A stretch of 64,000 nucleotides of DNA from Thozetella sp. PMI_491 (taxonomy: Eukaryota; Ascomycota; Sordariomycetes; Chaetosphaeriales; Chaetosphaeriaceae). Both the position numbers and the translations under genes were made by a program. Every line of letters starts with the position of its first letter. The stretch's first letter is position 1. The notes below the pieces were generated by a model. It did no database searches and was not told where the DNA came from. It worked only from the letters and a program-made list of their open reading frames with translations. Positions 23,468-34,522 of the stretch are shown piece after piece. The stretch lies in NCBI GenBank assembly GCA_021432635.1, contig MU270040.1, forward strand, positions 380,323 to 444,322, written 5' to 3'.

Positions 23468-25719
23468 TTGATGCGCGGCTTGAACGGCCTGTCGCAAACG
23501 CCCCTCCGAAATCAGTCGGAATCAAGGGGCATGACAGCCCGCCTCTTCATACCAACAAGCACCTTAGCAAGGTGCCTTACATGACGTACACATTTGCTTT
23601 TGGCTCTGGCTGCATGAGCCCCCAGGACAGGGAAGGGGGCATCGGATCACTAGAGGGCGGCGCACAGAAAGGGAGCCCGGTTTGGTCTTTTGCGCCCAGT
23701 TTAACTACGGGCTAGTAGACGCGCATCTCCTTTCCTTTTCCTCTCTTTTTTTTTGGGCAAGATGCCCGTCACTTGAGCTCGGTGCACCGAAGGAAATGGA
23801 GGGCATCGAGATCAGTTACCCTGGGTACCAGAGTCTCTCCTACGCGGCTCACCCTACGAATACGTTTGTTTGCTTCCTTCTCGTCTTGATCATGCCATTA
23901 GACGGGGAGGGAAGGAGCGCTGGCTAGAGCCAGTAGCAGTCAGGAAGATAGGCGAAGAGACAGCACGCAGATAGTTGCTCAATGTAATTAGAAAGGCAAC
24001 CAGTCCAGTGTGTCCCCTGGTTCCGTGTGCAGCAGGCATTCCGAGTATGTGCAGGAGCGTCGGTGAGAGACGCCCGTCGCCGCATTTGGTCGTCGTGACC
24101 CAATCAAGTGATTAGGGCAGGCAGGTGGCCTCGTGTGCGGCCCCAGCTGAACCCGTCTCTCCCCTGGTCGCCCATCGCAACGGACCTCGGCCAACCATAG
24201 GCCAATCCTTCCTTCCACCCTCATCCCCAGACGTGGCACACCTAGCCCAATCAATGCACTTGCACTCCGGCCATGGCCATACTAGGCAGGAAGATATTAT
24301 GCCTTCTATATACGAGCGTAGCTGGTGCTGAACAAGACTGCACCGCCGCTTGGCTGCCCGTTGTGCACTTGTTCGCGGTGGCGCCGCGCCGTCTCGTCTC
24401 CCACACGCCCGCCCGCAATCGCGTACTCTCAGGCGGACGTGCCTCGGACACGTCCCTCGCCGCTCCTTCTCTTTCGGACCGCGACTGCTCCCTCGGTGAC
24501 GTGCCCAGCCAAGCCAGCGTTGCGGGGAGGCCCTATTGGATATTGGACGGTGGAGCTCTGCGAACAACTGCCAGCCAATGGCTGAGTCCGTGTCCCGCAG
24601 TGCCTGGCTCTGGACGCTGCCGTGCCTGGATTGGCTGCGGCGCGTGTTTTCCTTGCGCGCGAGAGGGCAAGCAGGATTCCCGCCGTGCCTAGCGCAGGGG
24701 TCCCGCCCTCCTCCCGCCCTTCGCCCGGAGCTTCTCGCGAGAAGGGCGGCTTGGATTCCTCGCGGCGCCTCTGGGGAATTCCAGCGGGCAGGTTAGGGAC
24801 CCGGGCTTTCTAGAAGGTCTCGCTGCACCGAGAAAGCCTGCCACCTGCAACACGGGGAAAGGAGCAAATGCCGTACCGCTAGGCCCGTCGCTAGCTTCCA
24901 AGGCGCTGGTTAGTACTTCTGTAAAGGTTGGATTCCTAGCTAGCGTGAGACCTCGCGTGCCCCTGTCAATCTCTGGGCTCGGCCGTGAATCCTCCCACAT
25001 GCTCCCCTGGCACCGACCCGTGGCGCGGCACGTTTTGGCTGGGTTCTCCGCTACCAGAAACGTAAGCAGGCCCCCCGCTTCACGCCCACGCCTCCCCTGG
25101 ACGATAAACATTTCCCAGCATCGCAGAACCCCACACACAGCTCTTTCGAGACCTCGCTCACATTCTCCCGTCTCTCGATCCCACGTTCTCGGCACACGAC
25201 TGCGGGAGGACCTCTTTTGATATCTTTTGTTCGTAAATAATACCAACTGCCGATTGCTCTCTCCCTTCTTTTTTTTTTCTGCACTCGTACTCCCGGCAAG
25301 TCCTTGGAGTTCTTTTTTTGGGTTGCCCTCTCGCTTTACCGCCATAGCTTTTTTTTTCTTAGTCTTTGTTACCTGGGCCAAGATTACAGGGGTATTCGCC
25401 GTTGCTTCACCCCGTTAGGCTGGATCTGGTGGATTGTTGTCGGCGCTGGTGTTGACCTCCTCCCTCAAGTTTGACTCGTTCACCCGCCCACCGAACTTGA
25501 GCTCTTCTGTTCTAGACAGATCGCAATTGCCTCGAACAACGCCTATCTTACTCGCTTGCCCACCGCACCCGCGTCCCGAACCGAAGAACTTACCGAACCA
25601 ACGATACGTCCCCCACCTTATTCCCTATCTGAGGGCCCCTGTCGCCGCCCTCCGGACGAGATACCAGTCGTTGTCACCAAACAAAAGTTGTAGATCTTGG
25701 TCCAGCCCCGAGGAGCGCC
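23468..25719. other. Intergenic region with long T-rich leader of the kinase gene
   Basis: No gene is supported. From about 25140 to 25400 the plus strand is pyrimidine-rich, with T-tracts (8-10 T) near 25270, 25313 and 25350. This is typical of a fungal core promoter or 5' UTR upstream of the kinase start at 25720. The 230-codon minus-strand frame at 24689-25381 is an antisense reading of these tracts (Lys-rich) and is not believed. Confidence 0.55.
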
Positions 25720-28074
25720 ATGGCGGATCGTGACTACGACGACGCCGAGGGCTCGCTGGACCCGGAGCTCTTGTACACGAAGGAATACTGCATTGGTGCG
25801 TCTCGCGCCCCTGTGGACCCAGGCATAGGAGGACAGAGGTTTGCTAACTGCGGGGGACAGGCGGAGGCAGCTTTGGCAAGGTGTACAAAGGGTAAGCAGC
25901 TACTGAGCCTTTGGCTCCCGGACTGCCCTCCCTGCTGAAGGAACGCTGACGGGAGGAAACAGAGTGGACAAGCGGACCGGCCATGCCGTAGCGATCAAGA
26001 TTATCGACATCGAGAGTGCCGAGGACGAGGTCGAGGATATCATACAAGAGATTGCCATTCTCTCGGAGCTGCAGTCGCCGTACGTCACCAAATACTATGG
26101 GTCCTATGCCAAGGGCGCCGAGTTATGGATCGTCATGGAGTTCTGCTCGGGCGGTAGCTGCGCAGACCTGATGAAGCCTGGTCTGATAGGCGAGGAGTAC
26201 ATTGCCATTATAGTGCGAGAGCTGTTGCTCGGCCTCGACTACTTGCACTCGGATAAGAAGCTCCACCGGGACGTCAAAGGTTGGTGTGGTCTGCTCGGTC
26301 CTTAGGCTGGTGCTTGCTTTGTGCTTCCATGCTGATTAACCTAGCTGCTAATGTTCTCCTCTCGGCGAACGGCCAGGTCAAGCTGGCAGATTTTGGCGTA
26401 TCCGGTCAGCTGTCGGCGACCATGACTAAGAAGAACACCTTCGTTGGTACCCCATTCTGGATGGCGCCCGAAGTTATTAAGCAGAGCGGTTACGACCACA
26501 AGGCGGACATCTGGTCTCTGGGCATCACGGCACTGGAGCTAGCGAACGGCGAGCCCCCCTATGCGGATATTCACCCCATGAAGGTGTTGTTCTTGATCCC
26601 CAAGAACCCGCCTCCGCGCCTCGAAGGAAACTTCACCAAGGCTTTCAAGGACTTCGTCGAGCTCTGCCTGCAGCGTGACCCCAAGGAGCGGCCAACGGCG
26701 CGGGATCTGCTCAAGCATCCCTTCATCCGCCGGGCAAAGAAGACGACCTACCTGACCGAGCTAATCGAGCGCCACAGCCGGTGGAGCGCCACACACAAGA
26801 ACGAGGATGAGGATAACATGGAGGGGGACGAAGGGCACTACGTCGAGCACCAGAAGGAGGTCAACGAGGACATGTGGGATTTTGGTACCGTGCGCCTGGT
26901 TGGTGACCGCGGCAATGTTGTGCATCGCCCCGGGCTGCTGAATGCGATGGACGAGTCGGCTACAAACGCACGCTCGGCCCGGACGCACGAGAGCACCGAC
27001 GACTACGGCGAGCGCAGGCGCGATCTCAGCCCTACGAAGCTTGCGCAAGATGCTAGAGACACGCTCAAAGCTTCTACTAGCGGCACGGGCACATCTCGGC
27101 AGACGTCACCGCAGAGGAGGCCGGTGGGAGCCCCTTCAGGGCGGCCGTCGTCTCCGACAAAGGTCCCGCTGCCAGTCTCTCCAGAGAAGGTCCGAGAGCC
27201 GGAGACGCCCCGGGCCTCTCTGGCGAAGCCGCCAATGCCGGCCCACGCCGGCATGGGCCACTCTCCCGATTACGACCGCGTGCTGCAGGAACAGCTCCAG
27301 AGAGACATGGGCGGCATGAACCTGGGCTCGGCTATACAGGACAGTGCCCCGCAGCTCCGCGGCGCGCCGCAACACCCTGGCTCCCAGCAGGGGCGGCCAT
27401 CGTCCAAGATGGGACCCATGAAGCTACCCGAGATCCCTCCCTACCGCGGCTCGGCCCAGCAGCAGCTGCAGACCCGGGGCTCCCAGCAGTCACTCTACCA
27501 AAAGCCGTCCCGCGAGCAGCTATACGCCCAGCAGCAACCATCGCCGGTCCCGCCGCACCGCTTCCAGCAGCCAACGCCGCCGCAGCACGGGCAGAATCCC
27601 TCGTTCCCGTCGAAGGAAGGCCCTCGCTCCGCTCTCTCGTCACAATCCTCTACGCCCGAGCCGTCGTCGGCTACCTCGGTCACGGCTCCCCTTACCTTCC
27701 CCTCGCCAGCGCCCGCGAATCCCAATGGCGACCTGGATGCACTCAACGATGTCATCTTCCCGGCGCTCGAGGAGGCGCTCAAGCGGCGGCAGATCCGGCT
27801 GCAGCAGCTGTACCGGCAAGACGCCGGCTTCGGCGGCCCCGCAGTCGCCATGGGGATGCCGGTCGTACCGACGCCCAAGCAGCAGCGCGCCGAGGCGGCG
27901 CATGAGAAGATCCGCAAGCTCGTCTACAAGCTCGCGCATGTGTGCAAGGAGATTGACCACTACGACAAGGCAGAGCCAGTCGGTATGGGCAAGGATGTAG
28001 GGACGTTCCTGGAGGGGCTGCTCGAGGAGATACTAGTCCGGGTCGAGCCTTTGGACGAGGAGGAGGGAGCGTGA
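25720..28074 (+). CDS. Ste20-family germinal-centre kinase (SPS1/MST/SID-1-like)
   Basis: Four exons are 25720-25795, 25861-25891, 25963-26279 and 26345-28074, all in frame; the product is about 717 aa. The kinase domain spans about residues 18-270: glycine loop IGGGSFGKV (25-33), catalytic Lys48 (VAIK), HRDVK with Asp139, DFG at 157-159 and activation segment GTPFWMAPE. The acidic ESAEDEVEDIIQEI stretch is typical of the GCK branch with MST3, Sps1, Sid1 and Nak1. A long Pro/Gln/Ser-rich disordered linker (about 330-590) is followed by a conserved helical C-terminus (from about 600). Such kinases act upstream of NDR kinases in septation and polarity networks. I cannot decide between the SID-1/SepL and MST-1 orthologue groups by eye. 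The third intron uses the weaker donor GTTGGT. Confidence 0.92.
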
Positions 28075-29159
28075 AGCGACGGAGAGTACGGAGGCATAGA
28101 GCGGTGAGTTGATGGCGTTCGGAACGCACCAGGAGCGGTGCTTGCTGCTCGCCCATAGGAGCTACAGGCGAGCAGGCATGGATCAAGTACAGGAACGGTC
28201 CAAAAACTGGCGGACGGAGGCGCGAGGGGACGCTCCCGGGTCCGGAAATGAGGAGTTACGAGGTCATGAATCAATGTATTGCGCTCCGGGGACGAGATAT
28301 TAGGACTGCGACGCGGATTACGACGGGCGGATCTGCCTGGGTGTCGCTCCGCCCTCGCCAAACCCCGACTGAGGCTCGGACGTTGCTTCGTGGGGGCTAA
28401 GCTATACCAGGGCCTGTTGTCGCGATACCTGTTGATTATCTGCTATACCCAGGCAGGACCCATGGTACGCTTTGCCAACGAATAGAGATTACAGTTTTCG
28501 CTCGGCCTCACGGCCTAACGGCCTCACCAATGCGCCTCGTCGGCCCCGATCCGGCGCCCGGGGACTTACTTCGCTATGCGAAAAGAACGCCTCTGCCACT
28601 GGGGGCCGGTAATACGTTTGTTCAAAGCCTAATTGCCGGAGGCGGTGGATGGCGGATGGGTGGCTCTGACGGAGCATGTCAGGGCCTTTTAGTCACACGT
28701 CCGTCCGCCCGACTTACACTGCCTCATTGGGCGTTATGTACGAGGTGGCGCATCCCTCACCCCCGATTCAGCCTCGCCGTTGGGACGCATTTTTGCGCGG
28801 GGTTTGCAGTGTACGGTGAGATTAAGATTAGGAAGCCATGTTGCTGCTTGCGAATAAAGGACGGCTTATGTCCCGATGGTTTCGGTAGGGGATCGTAGAA
28901 CAAAGAAGATTCCGATCTGGCTTTTTTGTAGTCCCAGCCGCCAGGGCGAATGCCAGAAAGCTGTTTGCTCTTTCATCCGCTAGTTTCGTGGCCGCGGAAA
29001 TATAAACGCGCACTCCACACGCAGAACAGCAACCAAACCGCTGTTGCTCCCACTCCCGCGTGCTCTCTCTGCCGTCTCGGCGTGTCCCCGAGACCCTGTC
29101 CGTCGGCTTCCCCCGTGCGCAACATCACGAACCGTCTCTTCCAAACCGCGCCAGCAGCC
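28075..29159. other. Intergenic region
   Basis: This holds the kinase 3' UTR and a short promoter-like stretch with TATAAA at 29001-29006. A threefold 8-bp tandem (CGGCCTCA-type) occurs at 28503-28526. No gene motif in the overlapping short ORFs. Confidence 0.55.
29001..29006 (+). promoter_or_regulatory. TATA-box candidate before the small CxxC ORF
   Basis: TATAAA lies 154 bp upstream of the ATG at 29160, followed by a pyrimidine-rich leader. This supports transcription towards the small ORF, but by itself it is weak evidence. Confidence 0.4.
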
Positions 29160-29411
29160 ATGTCGCCCGAGGCCGACCCCGAATTCCATCCTCTAGTCCG
29201 GTTCCCCCGCTCCGGCCGTAGGCCAGCCGCAGTTGAGCAGATCCGGGCCGAGCCGGCCCCAGATATCGTCGTGTTTCCGCCCGAAGAGAGCCACCATGAG
29301 CACGAGACGCGCCACCCTTATTGCCCAAAATGTCTATTACGAGGGACGCTGGAGGCTGCCGGGCTGGACAAGGGAGCAGTCGATCGGCGGTTCGAGGACT
29401 TAGCTCACTAA
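29160..29411 (+). CDS. Possible small protein with CPKC motif
   Basis: A single-exon ORF of 83 codons begins at an ATG in good context (GCAGCCATGTC). The peptide is hydrophilic, rich in Pro, Glu and His, and carries one CxxC knuckle (YCPKCLL) preceded by a His/Glu cluster (EESHHEHETRH), suggesting a small metal-binding site. There is no signal peptide or membrane segment. A TATAAA sits about 155 bp upstream. The frame is open further upstream, so the start is inferred from context only. I do not recognise a family. It could be a real short orphan gene or chance. Confidence 0.4.
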   Translation: MSPEADPEFHPLVRFPRSGRRPAAVEQIRAEPAPDIVVFPPEESHHEHETRHPYCPKCLLRGTLEAAGLDKGAVDRRFEDLAH

Positions 29412-29945
29412 GACACAACATCCATATCTTCATTAGTGCTTTCTCATAGAATTGGGTTAGGGGGTTTGGCGTTTATGGCGTTCTTGGAGATGATTCAAAG
29501 CGACATCAGTGTGCTCTGCGATACAAGCCTGGGCCAAAAAGTAGACTGGGGGCGGGAGATTTCGCAAAACGGGCTTGCATCTTCAAAGCGCTGGTGGACG
29601 TTTTGAGCTGGTAAGGTGGCATTGGAGAGCCCCTTGCAGTCACAATGCACAACGGAGCGACAGGTCGGCGGGTGGGGATTTACAAAAAGAAACATTGTCA
29701 CATAAGGCCATGCAATCTACCTCCTACAATACAAGACTAGGTACATTCCCTCGGCCTGCCAGGTGTGAGGGCCGATCAGTCCAATTACCGTCCTAGCCAT
29801 CTATGACAGTGCGCCGTGGTGGTATCTGTGCCTCTGGTCGGTCCATCTATAGGTGGGAAACTTCGCGAAGGGGTGGAGGGTGGCGCGGAGAGACTGGTGG
29901 GTGGTGAATAATGGTGAGAGGATGCGGGGGAGGTCGGGTATCTTT
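29412..29945. other. Convergent intergenic gap
   Basis: This separates the small ORF (+) from the 3' end of the isocitrate dehydrogenase gene (-). Nothing beyond presumed 3' UTRs is seen. Confidence 0.5.
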
Positions 29946-31438
29946 TTAGAGCGCCTTCTCCATGGCGTTGAGGATGGCCTTGGTGAACTCGTGGTTGGTG
30001 GCATTGCCGCCCATGTCGCGGGTGCGGACCTGGCTGTTCGGGTTGTTAGCATCAATATGTTCTCCAATGTAACAAGATTCCGGGGCACCATCGCCTGCTC
30101 TGCCGAGACGCGGTAGCTCCCTTGTGTGAGATATTTGCACTTACCCCTCGCTGATAACGTCGTAGACGGCGTTGGAGATGCGGTTGGCATGCTCGTCCAG
30201 GCCGAGGTGGCGGAGGAGCATGGTGCCGCTGAGGAGAAGGGCGGTGGGGTTGGCCTGGTCCTTGCCCTGGATATCGAGACCGACGTGGCGGCAACCGGGC
30301 TCGAAGACGGCGACGTCACGGCCCATGTTGCAGCCGGGCACGACACCAGGTCCGCCGACGAGAGCAGCGGCGATGTTGGAGAGGATACCACCGTACAGGT
30401 TGGGCATGACCAGGACGTCGAACTGCTGGGGCTTGCTGACGCACTGCATGGAGGCGTTGTCGACGATCATGTCGTTGCACTCAAGCCCGGGGTAGTTCTG
30501 CGAGAGGTCCTTGAAGGTGTTGCGGAACAGGCCGTCGGCCAGCTTCATGATGTTGGCCTTGTGGATGACGGTGACCTTCTTGCGGTGGTTGGCCAGGGCA
30601 AAGGCGAAAGCGAACTTAACGATGCGCTCCGACTTGGCGCGGGTGATGATCTTGAGCGACTCGACGACGCCGGGCACGCTCTGGTGCTCCAGGCCACTGT
30701 ACTCGCCCTCCGTGTTCTCACGGATGATGCACATGTCGACGTTCTTGTGGCGCGTCTCCAGGCCGGGGATGTTCTTGACTAGGGCGATGGAGGCGTAGAT
30801 GTCGAGCTCCTGGCGCATCGCTACGTTGAAGCTCTGGTGGCCCTGGCGGGAGATGGGGGTGTGGAGGATGCCCTTCAGGCCGAGCTTGTTGCGCTTGAGC
30901 GACGAGACCGACTCGTGGAACAGGTCCTCGGTGCGGCTGCCGGCAGAAGTGACGCCTGACACGTCGATCTGCTCCCACTCGATAGGCACGTTGTCGGCCT
31001 TGAAGATGGTCTTGACGCTCTCGGCGACCTCGGCACCGATACCGTCACCGGGGATGAGGGTGACGGTGTACTTGCCGCCGTACTTGGTAGGCTTGAAGAT
31101 GTCGGCCTGGAGGCTCTGGACGGGGGACTGGACCGATGCGAAGGTCCGGGCGGCAGTGAGGCGCGCAGAGGGCTGGGCTGCTGCCCGCAGCAGGCTCTGC
31201 AGGAGGGAAGAACAGGTCAGCATCGGGGCCCTCCTCGGGATTCCCATCTTCATTCTCGCACGTGAGGCCGGCAGGGACGATGTAGAGATGCAGAAACGCA
31301 GAAACACACAACAAAGACAGCGAGGAAGTAGCTTCTGATAGCGGGGTACGGGTAGATTCGAGCGAAAGGGGGAGCTATGGGAACAGAGAAGGAAGATAAA
31401 CATACCTTGGCCGCTCGGGGGGTGTTCCGGGACAGCAT
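29946..31438 (-). CDS. idh1: Mitochondrial NAD-dependent isocitrate dehydrogenase subunit 1
   Basis: Exons on minus are 31438-31406 (11 codons, MLSRNTPRAAK), 31196-30145 and 30033-29946. The 209-bp first intron and 111-bp last intron keep frame, and the product is about 390 aa. An Arg/Ser/Ala-rich N-terminus (about 1-35) is a mitochondrial presequence. The isocitrate/isopropylmalate dehydrogenase fold follows: LIPGDGIGAEV near the start, the IRENTEGEYSGLEH substrate loop, the HKANIMKLADGLF segment, the metal-site region DNASMQCVSKPQQFDV, and the nucleotide-binding LYGGILSNIAAALVGGPGV and C-terminal RTRDMGGNATNHEF. The subunit works as a hetero-oligomer with Idh2, oxidising isocitrate to 2-oxoglutarate in the TCA cycle; Idh1 is mainly the regulatory (AMP-binding) subunit. 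The 5' exon encoding only the start of the targeting peptide is common in fungi. Confidence 0.96.
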
Positions 31439-32681
31439 ACTGAGGAATTGGGTGCCGGCGACAGAGAGGAGATGTGATCGAAGGCAGGGCAGACTGTCGA
31501 GGGAAGAATGCTCGAGGAGAAGGCAAATCGCGCAAAAAAGATCTCAGGCAAGCAGGTGGTGGAGCTACCACAATCGGAACGAACACTCTTCATTCTGCCG
31601 ACCGAGGGAATGGGTGCGCGCTAAGCCCCAACGGGCAAGGCGGCCCGGGTTTGCAGCTGATTGTCCGTGCGCCAACTCGGTTCACTTCGGCCTTTCGACG
31701 TTGATAAGTCGGCCAGTCCGAGCCGCCGAGATCCACCACCGCTTGAACGCTGCCATGTGCAAGCCAAATGCAGACCAGACGAGAAAATCGACAGGAGAGG
31801 GAGATGGTCTGCTTGATATATATATATATATATATGTATCCATCTCGTGATCGGCAAGAGAAGCACACAGAATCCTAAGCTCCTGCGATATGCACATTTG
31901 GCCCCCTCCTTCAAGCCATGTCATGCGCTGCCATCCTTTTGCGCCTCTGCTCCTGAAGCCGAATATGCCCGATCAGGCTTCCCGACCAGGTTTCCAAGAG
32001 GCATTTCTTTGTTTACTGACCCCTTCCCCCCACACCCGCCCCCTTAGTGGCACGTCACAATGCAGACCCTCCTGAATGTTTCAGAGGAGCCCGCAGCAAG
32101 TCGGCGTTCCATCGGCTCACAACGTGACTTGCACTCCTGTTGCCAGGGTCCCCAATTGCCATCAGCACTCGTAACGGTGCACTGAGATGGACCCATCATC
32201 CAATAACTAGCGTTCGTCAAGCTCAGGAGTGAGGACTGCCTTTCGCTAGCTTAGAAGATTGCAAGTCCACCGATATAGACCTTCAACTGCAGGTGCTAGC
32301 TATATAGCTGGGCTTACAACTGCTCCTGAACCCCATAGCTCTGTTCCTCATTGCTCATGCTGAGTGATTTATGTTGCTCGCAATGATGTGCTCGACAGAC
32401 CTGGATGACGAGCGCGCAAAATCTCAGCATGGCCCGCTAATAGGCACAGTAGCTGGCCTCATCAGGGCTTGGAGGCGGTGCCGCCTATTGGTGCTTCCTA
32501 TGGCGCATACAAGCCAATCAGTCGCCCTGACGCCCAAATTCGGCGCCTCCCCTAGCGCTCTAGTTACTTATCCGTTAACTGTCAGTCAGCACATGGTCGC
32601 CCAAATGTCATGGTCCTTGCGCCGCCAGCTGCTTTGTGTCCACGCTAAAGAAATTCCCGAGACACGCATCTGAGCAGGCGC
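31439..32681. other. Divergent intergenic region
   Basis: This lies between the starts of idh1 (-) and the DUF7730 gene (+) and presumably carries both promoters. It contains an (AT)10 microsatellite at 31816-31835. No coding frame with a motif is seen. Confidence 0.6.
31816..31835. repeat. (AT)10 microsatellite
   Basis: Ten AT dinucleotides in the divergent promoter region between idh1 and the DUF7730 gene. Confidence 0.9.
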
Positions 32682-33863
32682 ATGATGGCCAATGCGATAT
32701 CACAATGGGCGTGGAGGCTTCTTGGACTGGGCCAAAGCCGTGGCGCCGCAAATCCGGACAACCTGCCCTTCCTGCCTTCCCCGCGACGTCCCGTCACGCC
32801 CCGGTCTTCCAAGCCATCATCCACTTTTATCTTCCCGAACGGCCTATTCTTTGGGCGTCTTCCCCTGGAGCTGCGACAGAGGATCCTCGTTGACCTCTTC
32901 GGCGACCGGCCGGTCCACCTAGACCTCCACTTTGCCCCTCCTCGGCCGCCCGGCCAACGGATCCGTCATTTTGACTTCGGTCTGGATGGTGACGATAACG
33001 GGCCCCGGGAGTTTGCGCCACCCAGCAATGAACCCCCAGTGTGGCAGTGGCGGAGCTGCATCTGCCACCGCAATCACCCTGCATCCTGGGACAGCGAATA
33101 TTACAGTGCCCTCTGGACAGACCAGTGCTTAGAGGGCAGGGCGTTTGTATGCATGGACTGGCCAGGAGAGGCACCCGAGAAATGCCATATCCATGTCATG
33201 GACTGGCTGTTGGTGTGCCGGCAAGCGTGAGTTTCATCGCCGGGGGGTTGCACCTACGGCAACGGGCGCAAGCTGACTGGGGCATGTAGCTACTTGGAAG
33301 GAATCAACATTCTCTATTCGACCAACACCTTTGTTATTGCTGATTCGGATGCCTTGGCTCGAAACTTAACGAGGTTGCTCGTCCCTCGTAGCTTAGCGCT
33401 CATCACATCCTTAGAACTCACCTGGGAGATAGCACGCCCGCCGGGTTATGATGCGGCGAAGCCACATGAATGGCCCGAGCCGGTGGATCTCCCTTTCTCG
33501 ATGATCAAGAAAGTCTTCCCGGGCCTTCGGTCTCTCCACCTATCTCTCCAAGGAGACATGATATCCACGGGTGAGGCGGAGATCAACGACCCGGCTACGA
33601 AACAGATAATTGAAGTGAGGGAGAAGGTCATATTCGAAGCTGCCGAGCAGTTCCTCGACTCCATGGATCTTCGGCATTTCTATCTGGCGCTCAACTGGAC
33701 TTTGTGGTCTCAGCTGAAAGAGAAAGCCGGACGAGATGCAAGCTATGCGTTTGACGATCATGGATACCCAGGACCACGGTTCTGGAGGCAGATAAGCAGC
33801 GGCGAGGAGAGGGGCGCGGAGGCCAGAGGAATCTGGGTGGCACAAGGACGCCACGGATGGTAA
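32682..33863 (+). CDS. DUF7730 domain protein (F-box-like N-terminal motif)
   Basis: Exons are 32682-33226 and 33290-33863, with a 63-bp intron (GTGAGT...GCATGTAG) and a closed frame; the product is about 372 aa. Residues from about 58 read FGRLPLELRQRILVDLFG, the short Leu/Pro motif that opens fungal DUF7730 proteins and resembles an F-box start. Further family hallmarks are the CHRN cysteine/histidine segment, MDWLLVCRQAYLEGINILYS across the splice, TNTFVIAD, and the SLALITSLELTWE block. No signal peptide or membrane segment. The family is expanded in Sordariomycetes and its biochemical role is unknown, so I give none. A second Met follows the first directly (MMAN). Confidence 0.82.
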
Positions 33864-34112
33864 GAAACCACTCATGCACTCTACAGCAGCAGTATGGGGT
33901 AGATGGGTATTATTCCGAATTAAGCTCCTAGCTCCTAGCTCTTAGCTCTCAGCTCCGAGCTATCGACCTGATAGATTCTATGCCACCTATCTTTTCCGCG
34001 GACAAGCCGCAGAGGTCACATGAATTACCAAAATATCCCAGATTCGTCCGGGTGAAGCTTATCAGCTTCTCCTCCTCCGCGTCTGAGCACCCATGTCTCC
34101 GTCCCTAGGGTC
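33864..34112. other. Convergent gap with heptamer tandem array
   Basis: This short stretch separates the DUF7730 gene (+) and the Hsp70-like gene (-). It contains five and a half imperfect AGCTCYN heptamers at 33923-33961. Confidence 0.7.
33923..33961. repeat. AGCTCCT-type 7-bp tandem repeat
   Basis: Consecutive units read AGCTCCT, AGCTCCT, AGCTCTT, AGCTCTC, AGCTCCG, AGCT. Each contains the palindrome AGCT, spaced exactly 7 bp. Located between two convergent genes. Confidence 0.85.
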
Positions 34113-34490
34113 TCAAGCCTCATCCTGGAAGTAGCCTCGCATATTGTCCTTGTCGATATGAAGGCAGTTGTTTGCGCCATCAACGAGGAGCGGAAGCTCG
34201 TAGATGTAGGTATTGCCGCCATGCGACAGACTCAGCTTCAAGCCACCGTCTCCTTTGTCCACATACTCGAGCTCAATCTCGTATTGGCCCGGCGGCATCA
34301 TATGCCCTTCAAAGTCGAATAGGTCGTAGCAGTTTCTAAACTCCATCTTGGCGACCCCGCGGTTGCTGAAGAAGGGATCGCAAATGAGTTTGAGGCGAAA
34401 CCAGTCGGGGAAGTTCTGAACATAAACGCCGGCCGGGTGGATCTTGCCAGCATGTAAGATCACGGCCCGAGAGATTCCATAGGTTATCAA

Positions 34491-34522
<32 letters not shown>

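Noticed and set aside
24689-25381. 230-codon minus-strand frame with Lys-rich start
   Set aside because: Produced by reading the T-tracts of the kinase leader in antisense; composition is low-complexity and there is no motif.
30126-30782. 218-codon plus-strand frame
   Set aside because: Antisense shadow of idh1, with Val/Asp/Gly/Leu-rich composition typical of such shadows.
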